64,000 nucleotides of DNA from Hydractinia symbiolongicarpus (lineage: Eukaryota; Cnidaria; Hydrozoa; Anthoathecata; Hydractiniidae). The notes under the pieces are model-generated. The model saw nothing but the letters and a program-made list of their open reading frames with translations, was not told the origin of the DNA and made no database searches. The position numbers and the translations under genes are program-made. The stretch is taken from contig NC_079887.1 in NCBI RefSeq assembly GCF_029227915.1, forward strand, positions 9,052,001 to 9,116,000. Direction: 5' to 3'. Of this stretch, positions 11,523 through 23,635 are shown piece by piece; position 1 is the first letter of the stretch, and every line of letters begins with the position of its first letter.

Positions 11523-12358
11523 ATAAATTACAGACCTACACAACCTCCTTCCAAGGAATATTGCCCTTGCAAGGAATATCGAAGATACTCTGAAAAATAG
11601 CTTTAAAACAAAGAAAGAAATATAACTTAAATGTCACTATTTTAAACGGGTTGTTAAATTGACATTGGTCATCGATCTTCAAATTGATGGTGACAATGAC
11701 AAATTGATTTATCAAACTATGCTTGCTGACTTATTAATTTGACATCGCTATCTAATCCCATACATAAATTGCTCTGTATTGTTATTAGAAGTGGATGGAT
11801 TGTCTCTGCTACTATCTGGTAGAGTTGCCAAATTAATAAGTTAAAAGTTTCTCAATTATGTATTTAATATTGTTAACACCTTTTGTTGCATTGTGTGATC
11901 AATTTACTTATAGTAAAAACATTGCTGTATCATTGTATCGCGAGTTGCAAAGAATATGCTGACATACTTTCGTGTCATAACGCGCTATTATTTTAAGGCT
12001 GTCATTATGAAAAATGGAATACTTGTTCGTTTTTACCATAGATAGCACATCCTATTGCATGACCCTCTTTGAAACCAGTACTAGCAAAGGAAACCTAAAA
12101 GAACATTTCGGGTAGATAATCATAGATGAACAATTAAATGTAATCTTGATGCATTAACGCTAACATACATCTAAACTTAAAAAAAAACACGGAAAATTAT
12201 TAAACTAAAAGAAATTATTATTACTGCCGATAGTTATAGATTGTTATGGTAGTCATTGTTGTTACTCTACATAAATGCTTCTGGTTTTGAATTTGATGAA
12301 TTCATGGCTAAGATAAGGTGGACATTCTTACTAAAACCGTGTGTACAAAAGTAGACCA

Positions 12359-12750
12359 TTTTATACCGACTATAAGCTTTGTCAAAGTATCATGATAATA
12401 ATCAACGGATACTGACCGATTTTGATGCTGCAATGTAAAATACAAAGCGCGAGGTTAAAAGTACAGACCGATCTTGCGAAGCCTGTGCCCTTGACGTTAT
12501 TTACGTTTTTACGTTACAATTTTAATAATGGCTTCCAAAACCGGTTAGTATGGCTTCATACAAAGACCTGTTAAAATAAGTCGTAAATTAATTAAATTAT
12601 CGGATTTTTGTCATGCTAACCATTTTTTGTATCGGTCAGATAATAACTATGGATACTTAAAAATAGTTTTACGCTTTACCTGATCTATGTGGTTGACCTA
12701 GGCAAGCAGAACTTATATTTTGTAAACTCAGCTAAGTGTCTTCTAGTTAT
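12359..12750. repeat. dispersed repeat, copy 2 (interrupted)
   Basis: The two parts 12359-12415 and 12645-12750 match 9278-9420 in direct orientation, separated by about 230 bp of unrelated sequence. This could be an insertion in copy 2 or a deletion in copy 1. Confidence 0.5.
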
Positions 12751-13004
12751 TAGGAGTTTATTAAGTCATATTCTGAATTGGGGACTTTCAAACGATCATC
12801 GTTCAAGAAGGAAAAAATGTCCGCAGAGTTTGGGTACGTGAAATTTCACGACTGCAATCTAAAACGCAAGGTGTTGTTAGATGTTTACGTCAAGTTACAT
12901 AAGCACACAAATATTTGGCGCTTGTGAGTGGGAGGACGTTGACAAATGTCATGTCAGAAAGCGAATCATAAAAAAATTTGTTCGAATCAAGCCCATTGTG
13001 AAGA

Positions 13005-13135
13005 GTTTCGAGAGGTATAAGGCTACTTTCGAGAGGGACGAGGCTGCTTTCGAATGGCATGAGGCTACTTTCGAGAGGGACGAGGCTGCTTTTGAGAGGT
13101 TTGTGGCTACTTCCGAGAGGGACGAGGCTGTGACT
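13005..13135. repeat. 21-bp minisatellite, about 5-6 units
   Basis: Unit close to GCTACTTTCGAGAGGGACGAG, alternating with diverged units. In one plus-strand frame it would read as ATFERDE repeats, but the open frame around it (12881-13237) has no splice support or domain, so coding status is doubtful. Confidence 0.7.
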
Positions 13136-13727
13136 TTAGTAAAAAAAGAATGGTCTACGCTTCTTTTTAAAAACATTTTTTACAATAATACAAGAAAATT
13201 GATTTTTCAAATCCTGATGAGTGTAGCCACTAGTTAAAATTCTCATGGGAAAACCAAGTATGTCAATTTTTCCAAAAAATGTAATATTTAGAAAGGACTG
13301 ATGAGTGAACCATTCAGAATAAAAGACTGACACAACCGACTTGCGACTTTAATTAATTGTAATTGTTTATGAAGTAAGCTTTCGTTATAATACCTTAATT
13401 TACTGGTTTCTAAACTTTTGTAATAAAAATCAAATTTCAAGTAATGGAGTTTCGCATCACGAAGCGTAAATGTCGGAAAGGCTTAACAACATCTAATTCA
13501 TTTGACTATACAAAACGTTCGTATTATAAAGCTAATTATATCGTTATGTGTGGTCGCAATACACTATCATGATTCATCGTTACATGATAACGGACATAAC
13601 AAATGAAAAGTTTACGTCAATTCAACAAAACGACGACGCTGACAAAAAGAGTCACAGCAACAGCGACAGCGTGATAGTATGACGGAGGGGGCAGAGATAA
13701 GATAAAATATATATTATTTAATCCAGG

Positions 13728-14290
13728 GTGGTCACTCAAACCTTAAAAGCAAGTTCTATCAGATCTTTAGCCAGGAGTGGTACGAAAAAAACAGAAATTT
13801 TAGGGAGTAAAAAAACAAAACAGGAAAAGCAGTTGATAATCCTATCACGAAGCAAAAAAACCATAGATTCAAAAAACTTACTTCCTAAAAATTCTCCAAA
13901 ATCTTTCATTTTGTATGTTTTTCAGAAGTTTTTCTCTAACAACATCTTCCATTTTGAAAAGTTTTAAGGGAAGGGGGTTCAAGTCGTGACAATTCAGAGT
14001 CCCCACTTATTTTGCAACTTATTAGGATGTTTAGAAGGAGGATTTTAGCTGGGTTTTTTTATTGAACACATACAGAGATTTTAGGGAAATATAAATTAGA
14101 ATAAATTGAAACTTTTATCATAAGAAGGAATAATGTTCAAAGAAAGAAAGAAGAAGGATAACAAATTAAATTGGCCATTATTCATTTCAGAGCTAGCTGA
14201 GGCAGAATATAAATATTGTGGACCTATATTCTATAAAATTTCCAAACAAAAATCCATTAAAAAATTGATTTTGACAAAGTTTTTTTTGGA
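13728..14290. repeat. dispersed repeat related to 28490-28900
   Basis: Shares an ordered series of words with 28490-28900, for example AACAAATTAAATTG / CACAAATTGAATTG, GCTGAGGCAGA / GCTGATGCAGA and ATTGATTTTGACAAA / ATTGGTTTTGACAAA. Type unknown. Confidence 0.45.
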
Positions 14291-14799
14291 AAGTTTTTAA
14301 TTTGCTTTTTTCTTTGAGGAATTTTACGTTTTAGGATATCAAGGAGTCGTTGGAAGCCTGCAATCCTATTGACCAGATCTTCTTCAATGAAAAACAGCTA
14401 ATTATCTCGATGCTGATATTTCAAGGTAACAAGTCTACACATACTACATACAACTCAAAATTTCAACTTCAACAATGCTTAGCTAAGCAACTTCTCATTT
14501 TCAGTAAAGAGGAAAAAAACACTTTAACAGACGCAAGCCTAGCCGATCCATGTTTAGTTTTGATTTTTAAAAAAAAATAGGGTCATAAAATTCAACTACA
14601 ATTTTACTAAAGTCCGAATTTCCTTAAATTCAACTTTCAGTATCGCAACTACAAATTAAAGCTCGATGAGCCCCAAAATAATAAAATTCTAAAAAAATTA
14701 AATAAAGTTTTGACTAGGCGTATGTATATGAACAAAAAAAATTCAAAGGACTCGCATTCGCACCACCACGCACAACTATTCCTTACCACGCAACCCTAT

Positions 14800-15020
14800 T
14801 TAAAGTTTGCAAAGACATAAAACGGTTGGGATGAACAAGCCTAAAGCGATGAGGACTGGGTACAAGTAGGAAGTATTGTCTTCTAATTCGTAGGGATCTT
14901 GGACTTTTGGACCAGATGTTTTACGATTCTTTTTGTCTTTTGGGACTTCCTCTTCTGCCTCCTCGTCTCGCTCCTGTTGTTCTTCTGCATGCTGTTCTAA
15001 CGGTTGAAGGCGGGGCACAT
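14800..15020 (-). CDS. MLEC: malectin, exon 4 (C-terminal, transmembrane)
   Basis: Acceptor TTTCAG above 15020; stop TAA at 14800-14802. The exon adds 2 nt to complete an Asp codon (VEDVPRLQP), then encodes a Glu-rich acidic stretch, a basic linker (KDKKNRKTSGPK) and a single membrane segment YLYPVLIALGLFIPTVLCL ending CKL. This acidic tail plus C-terminal anchor is the known layout of malectin, a type I ER membrane protein with its lectin domain in the lumen. Confidence 0.9.
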
Positions 15021-15052
15021 CTGAAATTCATACAGAGCACAAAAATGTCATG

Positions 15053-15535
15053 CCTTATCATGGGAAAAAAAGTCGGGGGAAAATTCAATCGGGTTAAAAT
15101 TTAGTCGGGGAAAAATTAAGTCACTTTTTTGAAGTCACTTTTCCCCTACTAATTTTTCAAATAAGTCACTTTTCCCTGACTAATTTTTGACATACCTGTA
15201 GATGACCCCCAGGAAATTTGAATCAATTTTTTTTATTTATCTATGTATGTTTGATACATATACAACTACGAGAATAAGTACAAAAATCTAGTCCAAAACA
15301 ATTATGTCCCCGATCCTTTTTTGTAATCTTCCTACCAATTTATTAAGGTGGTAACAATGAGAAAACAAGTTTAGCATTAAAAAAAACGTCGGGGAAAATT
15401 CTTAATCAGATATAAAAAAATCGGGTAAAAGTACTAGACAGGGTAAAAATAATGAAGGAAAATTTTGGTCGGGGAAAAATTAAGTCACTTGCCAAAAATT
15501 TAGTCACTTTTGCACGACTTTTTTCCCCGATAAGG
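15053..15535. mobile_element. MITE with CCTTATC...GATAAGG ends in malectin intron 3
   Basis: Inverted ends of about 23 bp (CCTTATCATGGGAAAAAAAGTC and its counterpart ending CCCCGATAAGG). Inside are many AGTCGGGGAAAAATTAAGTCACTT words in both orientations. It has no open frame and no clear target duplication. The ends resemble those of 7949-8639. Confidence 0.7.
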
Positions 15536-15963
15536 TAACTGATAAGTTGACTCACACAATTAATTGAATGGACAGATTCCAAATCTCATTTCTATGAACT
15601 TTGTAATTAAAACTTAATTAAAAAGATTTTTGGGTAATTAAAATTTTTATGCGAGTCATCATGAGAAACTGGCTAATTTTACGTCAACCGAGTGACTTTA
15701 CAAATCGCTTTTTGAATTTTATTTTTAATTCTTGACTTAACACATAACAGTAAAAATCTGGCGTTGTTTACATTATAGATTTCTTCTAAAGACCCTTATC
15801 ACCTGCGCTCTGGCAGGTGGGAATGACTTAATGAAACAACAAACGATATAAATCGATATGAAGTGATTAAACATAGTAAGAAAGTTCTATCTTGATAGCC
15901 GGGTTTTCAGAAAAGCACGAACAGTCGAAGATCAAGAATTAGTCTGCAAAGAAATCTACCCAC

Positions 15964-16021
15964 CTTCAACTTTTCCTTTGAATATTACTATAGCATTTAT
16001 TTTAGGGTTGTCATGATAAGT
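15964..16021 (-). CDS. MLEC: malectin, exon 3
   Basis: 58-bp exon with acceptor TTTTTAG above 16021 and donor GTGGGT below 15964. It reads TYHDNPKINAIVIFKGKVE, joins exon 2 in phase 0 after EFVK and passes one base (G) to exon 4. The segment corresponds to the last strands of the malectin domain. Confidence 0.88.
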
Positions 16022-16607
16022 CTAAAAAGAAGATGGAGAACTAAAAAACATAAATACAGTCACCCACGTATTTACCTCGTATACTACTTCATAATTTCCT
16101 AACTTATTAATCAAATCTGTAAAGTATTCATCTTTTGTAAAAGATCAAGCCAATTCACTTTTTTTCAATATGTAGTGATGTAATTTTATGTGTTAGCCTT
16201 ATTTGTTTTGTGAGATATACTCTGTCAATTATTTCCAGAAGAAAAGCATCCATTTGAACTACTAAAACTTTTGACATTTTTGCCCAACTATAGATAACTG
16301 CTTGATTTGGAGACCGAACACACGACCTCTGAGTCGGACACTCTATAGACTTTAACTACCGACACGTAATGCAAGAAGATCAATGTAATGAAATGAAATG
16401 TCATTTACAGCTCAATTCTTTCACGTGGACAAATAAAATGGCTGATGTGAAATACTTTTTACCTGCATGTCTTGTTAGCATGTCGGTATTCGTGTTGGCG
16501 TAAATTAGAGAGAATTAATGATCAGATACCCTCGTTCACGAAGGCAAACATAGAGGTGTTTTTCTTGTGGCCTTTACACGATTAAATAGAATTTTAAAAT
16601 TTCCTAC

Positions 16608-16787
16608 CTTTACAAATTCCACATACAGAGTACCAGGAAAGGGAGATGTATGTGGTCCAACTTGAAGTTCACCACGCTTTATACTGAAGGGCACATACTC
16701 GTCATGTGCAACACCATATCCAACACGATCATATATATCAAGGTCTTTTATCACAACATGTTGGTGGTTTAATCTCACATCGAAGAC
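16608..16787 (-). CDS. MLEC: malectin, exon 2
   Basis: 180 bp, phase 0-0, acceptor CCTACAG and donor GTAGGA. Reads [12 protein letters not shown]...[17 protein letters not shown]...GTLYVEFVK, highly characteristic of the malectin carbohydrate-binding domain, which binds Glc2-high-mannose N-glycans in the ER for early glycoprotein quality control. Confidence 0.92.
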
Positions 16788-17920
16788 CTGTAGGAAACAA
16801 TCAAATGATGACAAGACATGTGGTTAAAGGTTTAGCGATGAGCATTATGTTCTACACACGTTTCTTAAAATATGTTCTTCAGGGGTCATCAAGGTTTGAT
16901 TGAAACAAACCACTTGCTAAAACACAAGTTGAACTTGTATAAAAAAGCTAAGGATGTCCAGAAATCTTTTCTTTTTTTTTCGAAAATTTTTTATCGGTTT
17001 TCCTACTACAGGACTTGGAAAGTTTTGGCAATTCATACAGAATAATACAGAAACTTTGATTATTTTATCAGACTCAGAATTTTGTTAATATATTTATATA
17101 AAGCATTACAATAGAGATGCAGCTACACGTTCTCCATTGTTGATTGAATTTTGGGTGATGACATGTATGCAGGAAGCAGTGGTTGATTTTGCCGCGAGTA
17201 TATAGTTGTGTAAATCGTGCTATGAATTGCAATGGTGGCTGTATAGGTGGAGATAAATTACGGTGAGTTTGGTATTTCAGTAAAAAATTTCAGTTCTCAA
17301 TAACATTTTCAGGATGTTTTCTCATCTATATCTTTAAGTTTTTATAATAAAATAGGGACAAAAAAGGAAAATTTGCCAACAAGTTGACTGACTACACACC
17401 CTCAATGGACAAAATCACAAGGATGGACAGACACCGAATTCTAAAGTTTACTACAGTGCTTTTCTGCGGATTTCATTATAATTCCACTTTTACACTGGTA
17501 GATCGTTCCAGGGTAAAAAAAAACATATATAATTGAAGAAGCGTAAACTACAGCTTTAAGCATTCACTACCTATTCAAAAACATTATATATATATGTTGA
17601 AATTCGATATGATTGACAAGTGGATGAATCATGTGATCAATTACATTTTCAAAATTAGGCTGGAATAATGTAAAAAATGTAAAAAAAGATTAGCTGAATT
17701 TAGCAATTATGGTAAATTTTATAAACATGAAAGCTACATGATAAGGTTCAATTATCTTCATCAAACAATACTTACCCCAGATATAGCCCCCACCGTGATT
17801 CTAGACAGCCCAGGAAATCCCTCCCACCCTGGGCTACGGAATATTTTAAATTTAAATGTACCCCAGAATGGAATGGTAAATCCCAAAATACGGGGCATTT
17901 CTCTGGGGTCTGTCCATCCT

Positions 17921-18910
17921 GTACATACTAAAAAGGGTAACACCCTAGAACAAACTAGAATAACCTGGAACAATCTAGAACAAGCTAGAACAACCTGAGA
18001 ACAAGCTAGAACAAGCTAAGAAATAAAACAACCCAAAATATAATACTCTCTATGTCGATTCTGTAAATAAATCTGGGTTTCTAACAAGAATATTTCCGCC
18101 ATGTTTCCCACTCGCCAAGTTATGGGGGATTCCCTTAGTTTAGTACAACAATAGCATTAACTGTCCAGGTATTTTTACCCCTAAAGTCCAATATCAGCAT
18201 TTAGCTAGAACGATAGCTAGTTATTGCATTTCTTTATTATATTGAATTTTACCATTTTAAGTGAACCCCTGGTCTTACGACGATACAGTTCACTGCATCA
18301 AAGAAATCAACTTCTTTCTGTCTCGCCACATTCAAAATGTTTGAAATGAATGCAAAGAAGGAAAACTATTAAATTTTTTTCTTTATTCAAATCAGTTTTC
18401 AGAACACAGAGCGTTTACGCTATTCCGCACAGAATTCCCATTTCATTTGCTGCCGGTTGTCCGGTTGTTCTCTTTGTTTACTGTCAGCTATCTGACTGTT
18501 CTGTGAAACTGGTAGTTATACCTAATTTTATCTTTGGGTAAATAAACCTTCAAAAACACCTGTTGTTTAAAAAAAAAAATAGAAACCAGGTCACCCATTT
18601 TGTAGCGAGATGTAGGAAACACACATTCGATACTCATTTCAACATTTGGCAAAGCGCTATGTACAGGAGCCAAACTTTAAAGGTAGATAATTAACTTTGT
18701 TGTCTACCTCGACGGTCCAACTGACATATCTTTTTGTTATTCATTCAGCAGATGTTACAATGACAGCGCTTCTTATGCTTGAATTTTTTTTTGTACACGC
18801 AACCTGATCTTTTAGAATGTTTTCAGATAGGACTCGCTTGTCCTTATTGTTCCAGGTTGTCCTTAGGTTGTTCTAACTTGTTCTAGGGTGTTCCCCTTTT
18901 TAGTATGTAC
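17921..18910. mobile_element. 990-bp DNA transposon with about 70-bp TIRs and 10-bp target duplication
   Basis: Starts GTACATACTAAAAAGGG and ends with the reverse complement; similarity continues about 70 bp inward (ACACCCTAGAACAA, CCTGGAACAA). The word CTGTCCATCC lies one base outside each end (17910-17919 and 18912-18921), which looks like a target-site duplication. A 9-11-bp duplication would fit Mutator-like elements. No transposase is encoded. It lies in malectin intron 1. Confidence 0.7.
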
Positions 18911-19077
18911 GCTGTCCATCCAGGTACAAAATCCGCTTTTTTTGTTGTCAGTCCCCAGCTACCTAGCTAGTTTGATAAATAATCTTAGTGTCCCTGCATG
19001 TCGCCTATGGAATGGACTGGCACAACACCTTGATTATAGAATTTACTTTATAATTAGTTTTCTGTGAGAAATTTTAC

Positions 19078-19467
19078 CTTCATTTTTGATCCACGAAAGT
19101 ACACTTCAGAAAACTTTAAGACTAAAACAAAATTTCCTTCATCCTTAATGGGTATCGTATATCCAAAATCAGCTACATGATAGCGTTCAGTTTGATATAA
19201 TATTTGATCTGACGGTGCTGCTCTGTCTATTTGCAAGCTTTTACCATAATCAGAAGCTGTTCCTATTGACAATTTATCTGTTTGATAATGTACTCCATTT
19301 AAATCTGTATGTGGCCCAGTACCACCACAATTAACAGCATATACAACTTCACCAATACATTCTACATAGGATTTCGAAAAAATCAAATAAATGCACAAAT
19401 AGAATCGCAAGAAATTACAAATTGAACATTCTCTTCCTAACAAAGAAACCAGCAACGAGGTCGCCAT
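19078..19467 (-). CDS. MLEC: malectin, exon 1 (signal peptide and first half of lectin domain)
   Basis: ATG at 19467 (MATSLLVSLLGRE) with a hydrophobic region to about residue 32 that serves as signal peptide, then the domain start VVYAVNCGG, and GNFVLVLKFSEVYF, a hallmark of malectin. The exon ends in phase 0 at a GTAAAA donor after SKMK and joins VFDVRLN of exon 2. The whole protein is about 282 residues, near the usual size. The gene is spread over 4.7 kb and has elements in introns 1 and 3. Confidence 0.9.
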
Positions 19468-21504
19468 CTTGAACGTGATTCTTCCTTCGATTCGTTACCG
19501 TACAGCAAAGTAGATATTTGTTTCATAATTACACAAAAAGTAGCCTGCCCGGCTTGAGCAGTTTACGCCTCACAAACACAAAAACGTTAAATTCGCGTTG
19601 GGCATGTGGTGCGCTAATTGAAGTTAATTTTTTAACGCTTGGCTTTATATAATAGAAACGTCGATGACTAATCAACGCACCTGCCTTAAACTCAAACTAG
19701 CGCGCGGACTAATGTTTTTGATATTTTAACAGGAGTTAGCGCAAACACACTTTTAAAGAAATTGAGCATACAAAAGCCATTTCTACAAAAGCATCTTTCT
19801 TTAAAACGGCGGACAAAAAAATTTGTTTTTAAAAGATTATACATTAATTCTTTCCAGGAGATGGTAATATTCTCCATTTTCTTGTTTTGTTGTTAAAAAT
19901 CACGAATCTAAGCTCCTTGACCGCTTTTTTTTATTTTTTTTAATTCGCATCATAAATAAAAATCCATATTGAAATGTCCTCATCGATGTTATTAGACGTT
20001 TTTATCAACGAAAAAAATTAAAAAGTATTAAAACAGCTTTCATTTTATTTGTAATAAAAACATCCTTGTGCGCTAATAAATACTCAATATAATTATCTCC
20101 TGAGAGCAAAAATTTACCGCGTTTTAACGCCACATGGAAGCAAAAACACCAAGGTGTTGCTTAACGCCTGCTTTAACGCGCAGACCCTGAACATATATAT
20201 TAATTTAATTAATAAATATAATTTAATATTTCAATTTCTCAAAACTTTATTACACCATTACTGTGTAACCAGTTTTAGCATGCGTAAAGCATTTGGCGTT
20301 TGCTAAAAAATAAATGATAGGTTCTGAGATCATTGGTTATATATACAAACAGTTTTGTTTGACTGATTGTGTTTAGTTCTTTACTTTTACATAAATAAGA
20401 ACTGTTACTGACATCAAAAACATCGTTGGCGTTTAGGAAATTTTGACAAATATAGTAATGGTACCTATCTCCAATTTTTTGCGTTAGCGTTGTATTGAGG
20501 TCGTGTTTTAAGTTTAACGCGTGTTAACGCATTTTAATGCGTACTAAGTGTAGTGAAGCTGGGAGAAAAAAGAACATTCTGGAACGTGTTATGCATTTTC
20601 CTTTTTATGGAAATCAAACTTTTCATCAAACTTCCGCCCCCCCCTGACGGTTTTTTTTTAATAAGTCCTGATTGCTTTCCTATATAGCTATGATACTTAC
20701 TGAGTTTTAACATTTATCTATTAGACACCTGTATGCTAAATTTTTAGGTCCCATACCTTTCAGAGGCTTTGATATTGGCCATTACTCGAAACTACCCCTA
20801 AAATCTCTATGAAATCCTTATAATGGGAAAAATATAATAACTCCTGTTAGGATTATCCTTAGAACTTGAAACTTGCAACACAACTTTGTTTCATCAAGAA
20901 GAATCATTTTGAATAATTTTGACACGTGACTTATCCGATTTCCCGATTTTATCGGGTTTTACCCGAAAATCGAAAAAAAACGGATTCTCGGGCAATTTTT
21001 GGCAATTTTTTATCCGATCCATGTAAAAACCGGAAGATATGTTAAAAAAAATTTATTTAGCTTTTAAAAACTTCAAACAGAATGTAAAAATTCACTCTAG
21101 AAGAAAAGTAATTATATTTTAAGCAGATAGTATTTTTAACAATTTTCAAGCTTCTCATGACGTCACAGAAAATGTGCTGACGCAAACAAAAATTTATTGC
21201 TGCCATTTTGTTCCTTTTATGACGTACTATAAGTGTGCCAAGTTTGATTCAATTTGATCAATCCTATGAAAAGTTATTGAGGGGGGGCGGAATCCACCCC
21301 CCCCCACCCCCGGTCATAGTATGTTCGAAAAAACCCGGACCGAATAGGGTTAATGCCTGTTTGACGTATTTAAGTCGAATTTCATCAAACAGTCATTTTT
21401 AATAACCGCGATGAGTGCAAAAAATGTTATTAAAGTATCCCTTTTGACGGAAATGAAAAATTCGATTTCATCAAACACTCGCAGTTTGACACTCGTGAAT
21501 TGAA

Positions 21505-21595
21505 TGAAGTTGTGTGACTCCAGAGGGGAGACAGAGTGGAGACTCCAACCTGAAACCTTATGATTACAAGTCGAATGCGCTACCACAACACCATC
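21505..21595 (-). repeat. tRNA-derived SINE head, copy 1
   Basis: The minus strand reads GAGATGGTGTTGTGGTAGCG (D-arm/A-box-like), then ATTCGACTTGTAATC (anticodon loop-like, TGT) and TTTCAGGTTGGAGTC (B-box-like, with G for C). The anticodon stem does not pair well, so this is not a functional tRNA. It closely matches the plus-strand copy at 46808-46893. Confidence 0.65.
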
Positions 21596-21778
21596 TCCGC
21601 TCCGACATAGGATTTAAAGTTTCTAACTGGTTTCGTCCTAAATTTTGTGCTGAGGCTCTTCTCTACGCCATGATGGAAACAGGACGGCATGTTTATATCT
21701 TTACTAAAGATCGGCAATAACCTAATGTAAACTATTTAAAAAGATCAAATGAGAATCTATCAGCTTTGTTTCCTGTGC

Positions 21779-21887
21779 CAACCTTGTCTAAAGGACTTGC
21801 TAGGCTGTTTATATTTGGACGGCCTAACAAGGCAGGTTGTGCAAACATAAAAATATAAAAGCCTAACAAGTCCTGGGGACGAGGTTG
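21779..21887. mobile_element. foldback MITE
   Basis: Left arm CAACCTTGTCTAAAGGACTTG...TAGGC pairs with right arm GCCTAACAAGTCCTGGGGAC...GAGGTTG. About 109 bp; nearly the whole element can fold into one hairpin. Confidence 0.65.
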
Positions 21888-22078
21888 TCCCTGGTCATCT
21901 TGCGTTTTTCGGGACCGCGATACGAAAAGATACAGGATGTCCTGGGGCGAGGTTGAGGGAATTAATTAAAGTTTTTATTTAAATTTAAATTTTTTCGGAC
22001 AACAAATAAGCACCTAACTTGTGTTCAAAACCTTGCGAAGTCGAAATAGAATATCATTAAAACAGCTAACTGCGCTTA

Positions 22079-22163
22079 GTACAACCACGATCCCAGGGTC
22101 AGTAGCGTTTCTTGTCATCTTCATGTCAAAAAAATGATAGTCCCGCTGGGATCAAGGTTGTGC
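22079..22163. mobile_element. foldback MITE
   Basis: GTACAACCACGATCCCAGGG on the left pairs with CTGGGATCAAGGTTGTGC on the right, with a loop of about 45 bp. Same terminal word as 34721-34811. Confidence 0.6.
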
Positions 22164-23459
22164 TTGGTAATTGAAAATATAAAACCCATCTGAAAAAAAT
22201 TAAGCGCAGAAAATAATTAGAAATTTTGGATGAATTTTAATTTTTTTTAGAACTATGATTTCTTTTTATTAAAATGATAAAAGTAATATAAAAAAGCTAT
22301 ACAAATATAAGAGAAGCGAAAAAACGATTTCAGGGCTTTCTTGAATATTAGTCGACTGTAATAAAATGTTAAAAAATAAGCGACTGAGTAATTTAAGTTG
22401 TCATCTATTTGTAGACTCATATTGAAACCTTTTTTGAGATAAAGGATTTTTCATTAAAAAAAAAGAGATTTTTATATTTCGGTAGGGTAAGGAAAAATTT
22501 TTTTGACACTTCCCAATGCGAAAAACCAAGTAGTTTTTAAAGCTAAATAAAAAAGATTTAAGGAAAAAGTTGTTAAAAAATCTACTTTTGAAGGAGAATT
22601 AAGGAGTTTTGAGGAGGCGTGGAAAAAGGGAAAATAATATTTTACGCCAATTTGGCGGACCGCGTTTGATTTTTGCCAAAAAATGGACGATGGGCGTTAA
22701 TTACAGGAGGCACTACACTATTAGAAAACAAACAAAAACACAGAACACCAGCTAATTTTTCGAGCATAGAGAATATAAATTGAATTCTGTTTTAACTGAT
22801 GAGAACAAGCTTAATTTTTGGTCAGGAACGCAAGGGGTCTTTTAAAAGCTTTGCTGCAAAAGAATAATGAGAAAACAAAGCCATACTATTTAAGTTTGTC
22901 ATAAGCACACAAGTCATTTGTGAATGATTCCCTACTTGCCGAATAGGAAGAAACAATGATCAAAAAAATATTTTTAAATATAGCTGTACAAAGTATTTTC
23001 TGATTATTTTTTTATATAATTAAAAGACCCAAAATAAAATTATTCAGCTCCAACTACGGCACGTCGAAAAACTCAAATGCAAAAAATTTAACAAAGCAAT
23101 TAATAATTCAAAAAGCTTTCTGCACATGATATATATCGAGGGAAATTTGGAAAGACTTTTGTATGATTCGTAAAAACATCGTAATGCGAATGTTTATAGA
23201 ATCCTGTAATCTAGTGACTGCAAGCAAAACTGATTATCTTACGGGTTTAATTGTAGCAAATGTTATCAATTTACATTTTATTTTTATTTATATAATTTTT
23301 TTCTGTTGCGCGCGCTTGAAAAAGGTGCCTGTTGGCCCGCGAAGAAATTATTATATACACATTCAAAAACAGTGAATTAAAATTATATAATTTTAACTAT
23401 CAATCTACATTTTCAAAACGCAGCGCCAATAAAGCAAACGAGAAGGTATGTAGCTAAGA

Positions 23460-23635
23460 TCTACGACACCATCTTTTTTGTTCCGCATTTCGTTAACGTT
23501 AAGGATACCATCTTTTTCGTTTAAACTTCGACAACATCAAAATACCGACTTTTTCGTTCTCACCTTCCAAACATTCGAATTACTATCTTTTCGCTTCGCA
23601 CTTTGTTAACGCCTAAAATGCCATCTTTTTCTTTT
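23460..23635. repeat. degenerate tandem repeat at the 3' end of the RING gene
   Basis: Four diverged units of about 50-60 bp each contain ACCATCTTTTT(C/T)GTT-like words followed by TTCG...TTAACG. The last 25-30 bp of the RING-gene reading frame (KRKRWHFRR) fall in the first unit. Confidence 0.5.

Larger units (their letters stand above)
9925..14799. other. intergenic region between Ig gene and malectin
   Basis: No gene was recognised. It holds a perfect 34-bp palindrome (11489-11522), the second copy of a dispersed repeat (12359-12415, 12645-12750), a 21-bp minisatellite (13005-13135) and a dispersed repeat (13728-14290). The short frames at 12881-13237, 13728-13967 and 14350-14580 fall in or next to these repeats and show no domain. 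The Ig gene promoter should lie just right of 9924. Confidence 0.5.
19468..23605. other. intergenic region upstream of malectin
   Basis: No gene recognised. It holds a tRNA-derived SINE on minus (about 21505-21595), two foldback elements (21779-21887, 22079-22163), homopolymer C/G runs near 21290-21312 and scattered TTAACGCG words (19570-20560). The malectin promoter should lie right of 19467. The 23460-23635 segment is a degenerate tandem repeat. Confidence 0.5.

Noticed and set aside
12881-13237. FERDEA-repeat protein
   Set aside because: The only notable feature is a minisatellite; no start context, domain or splice sites support it.
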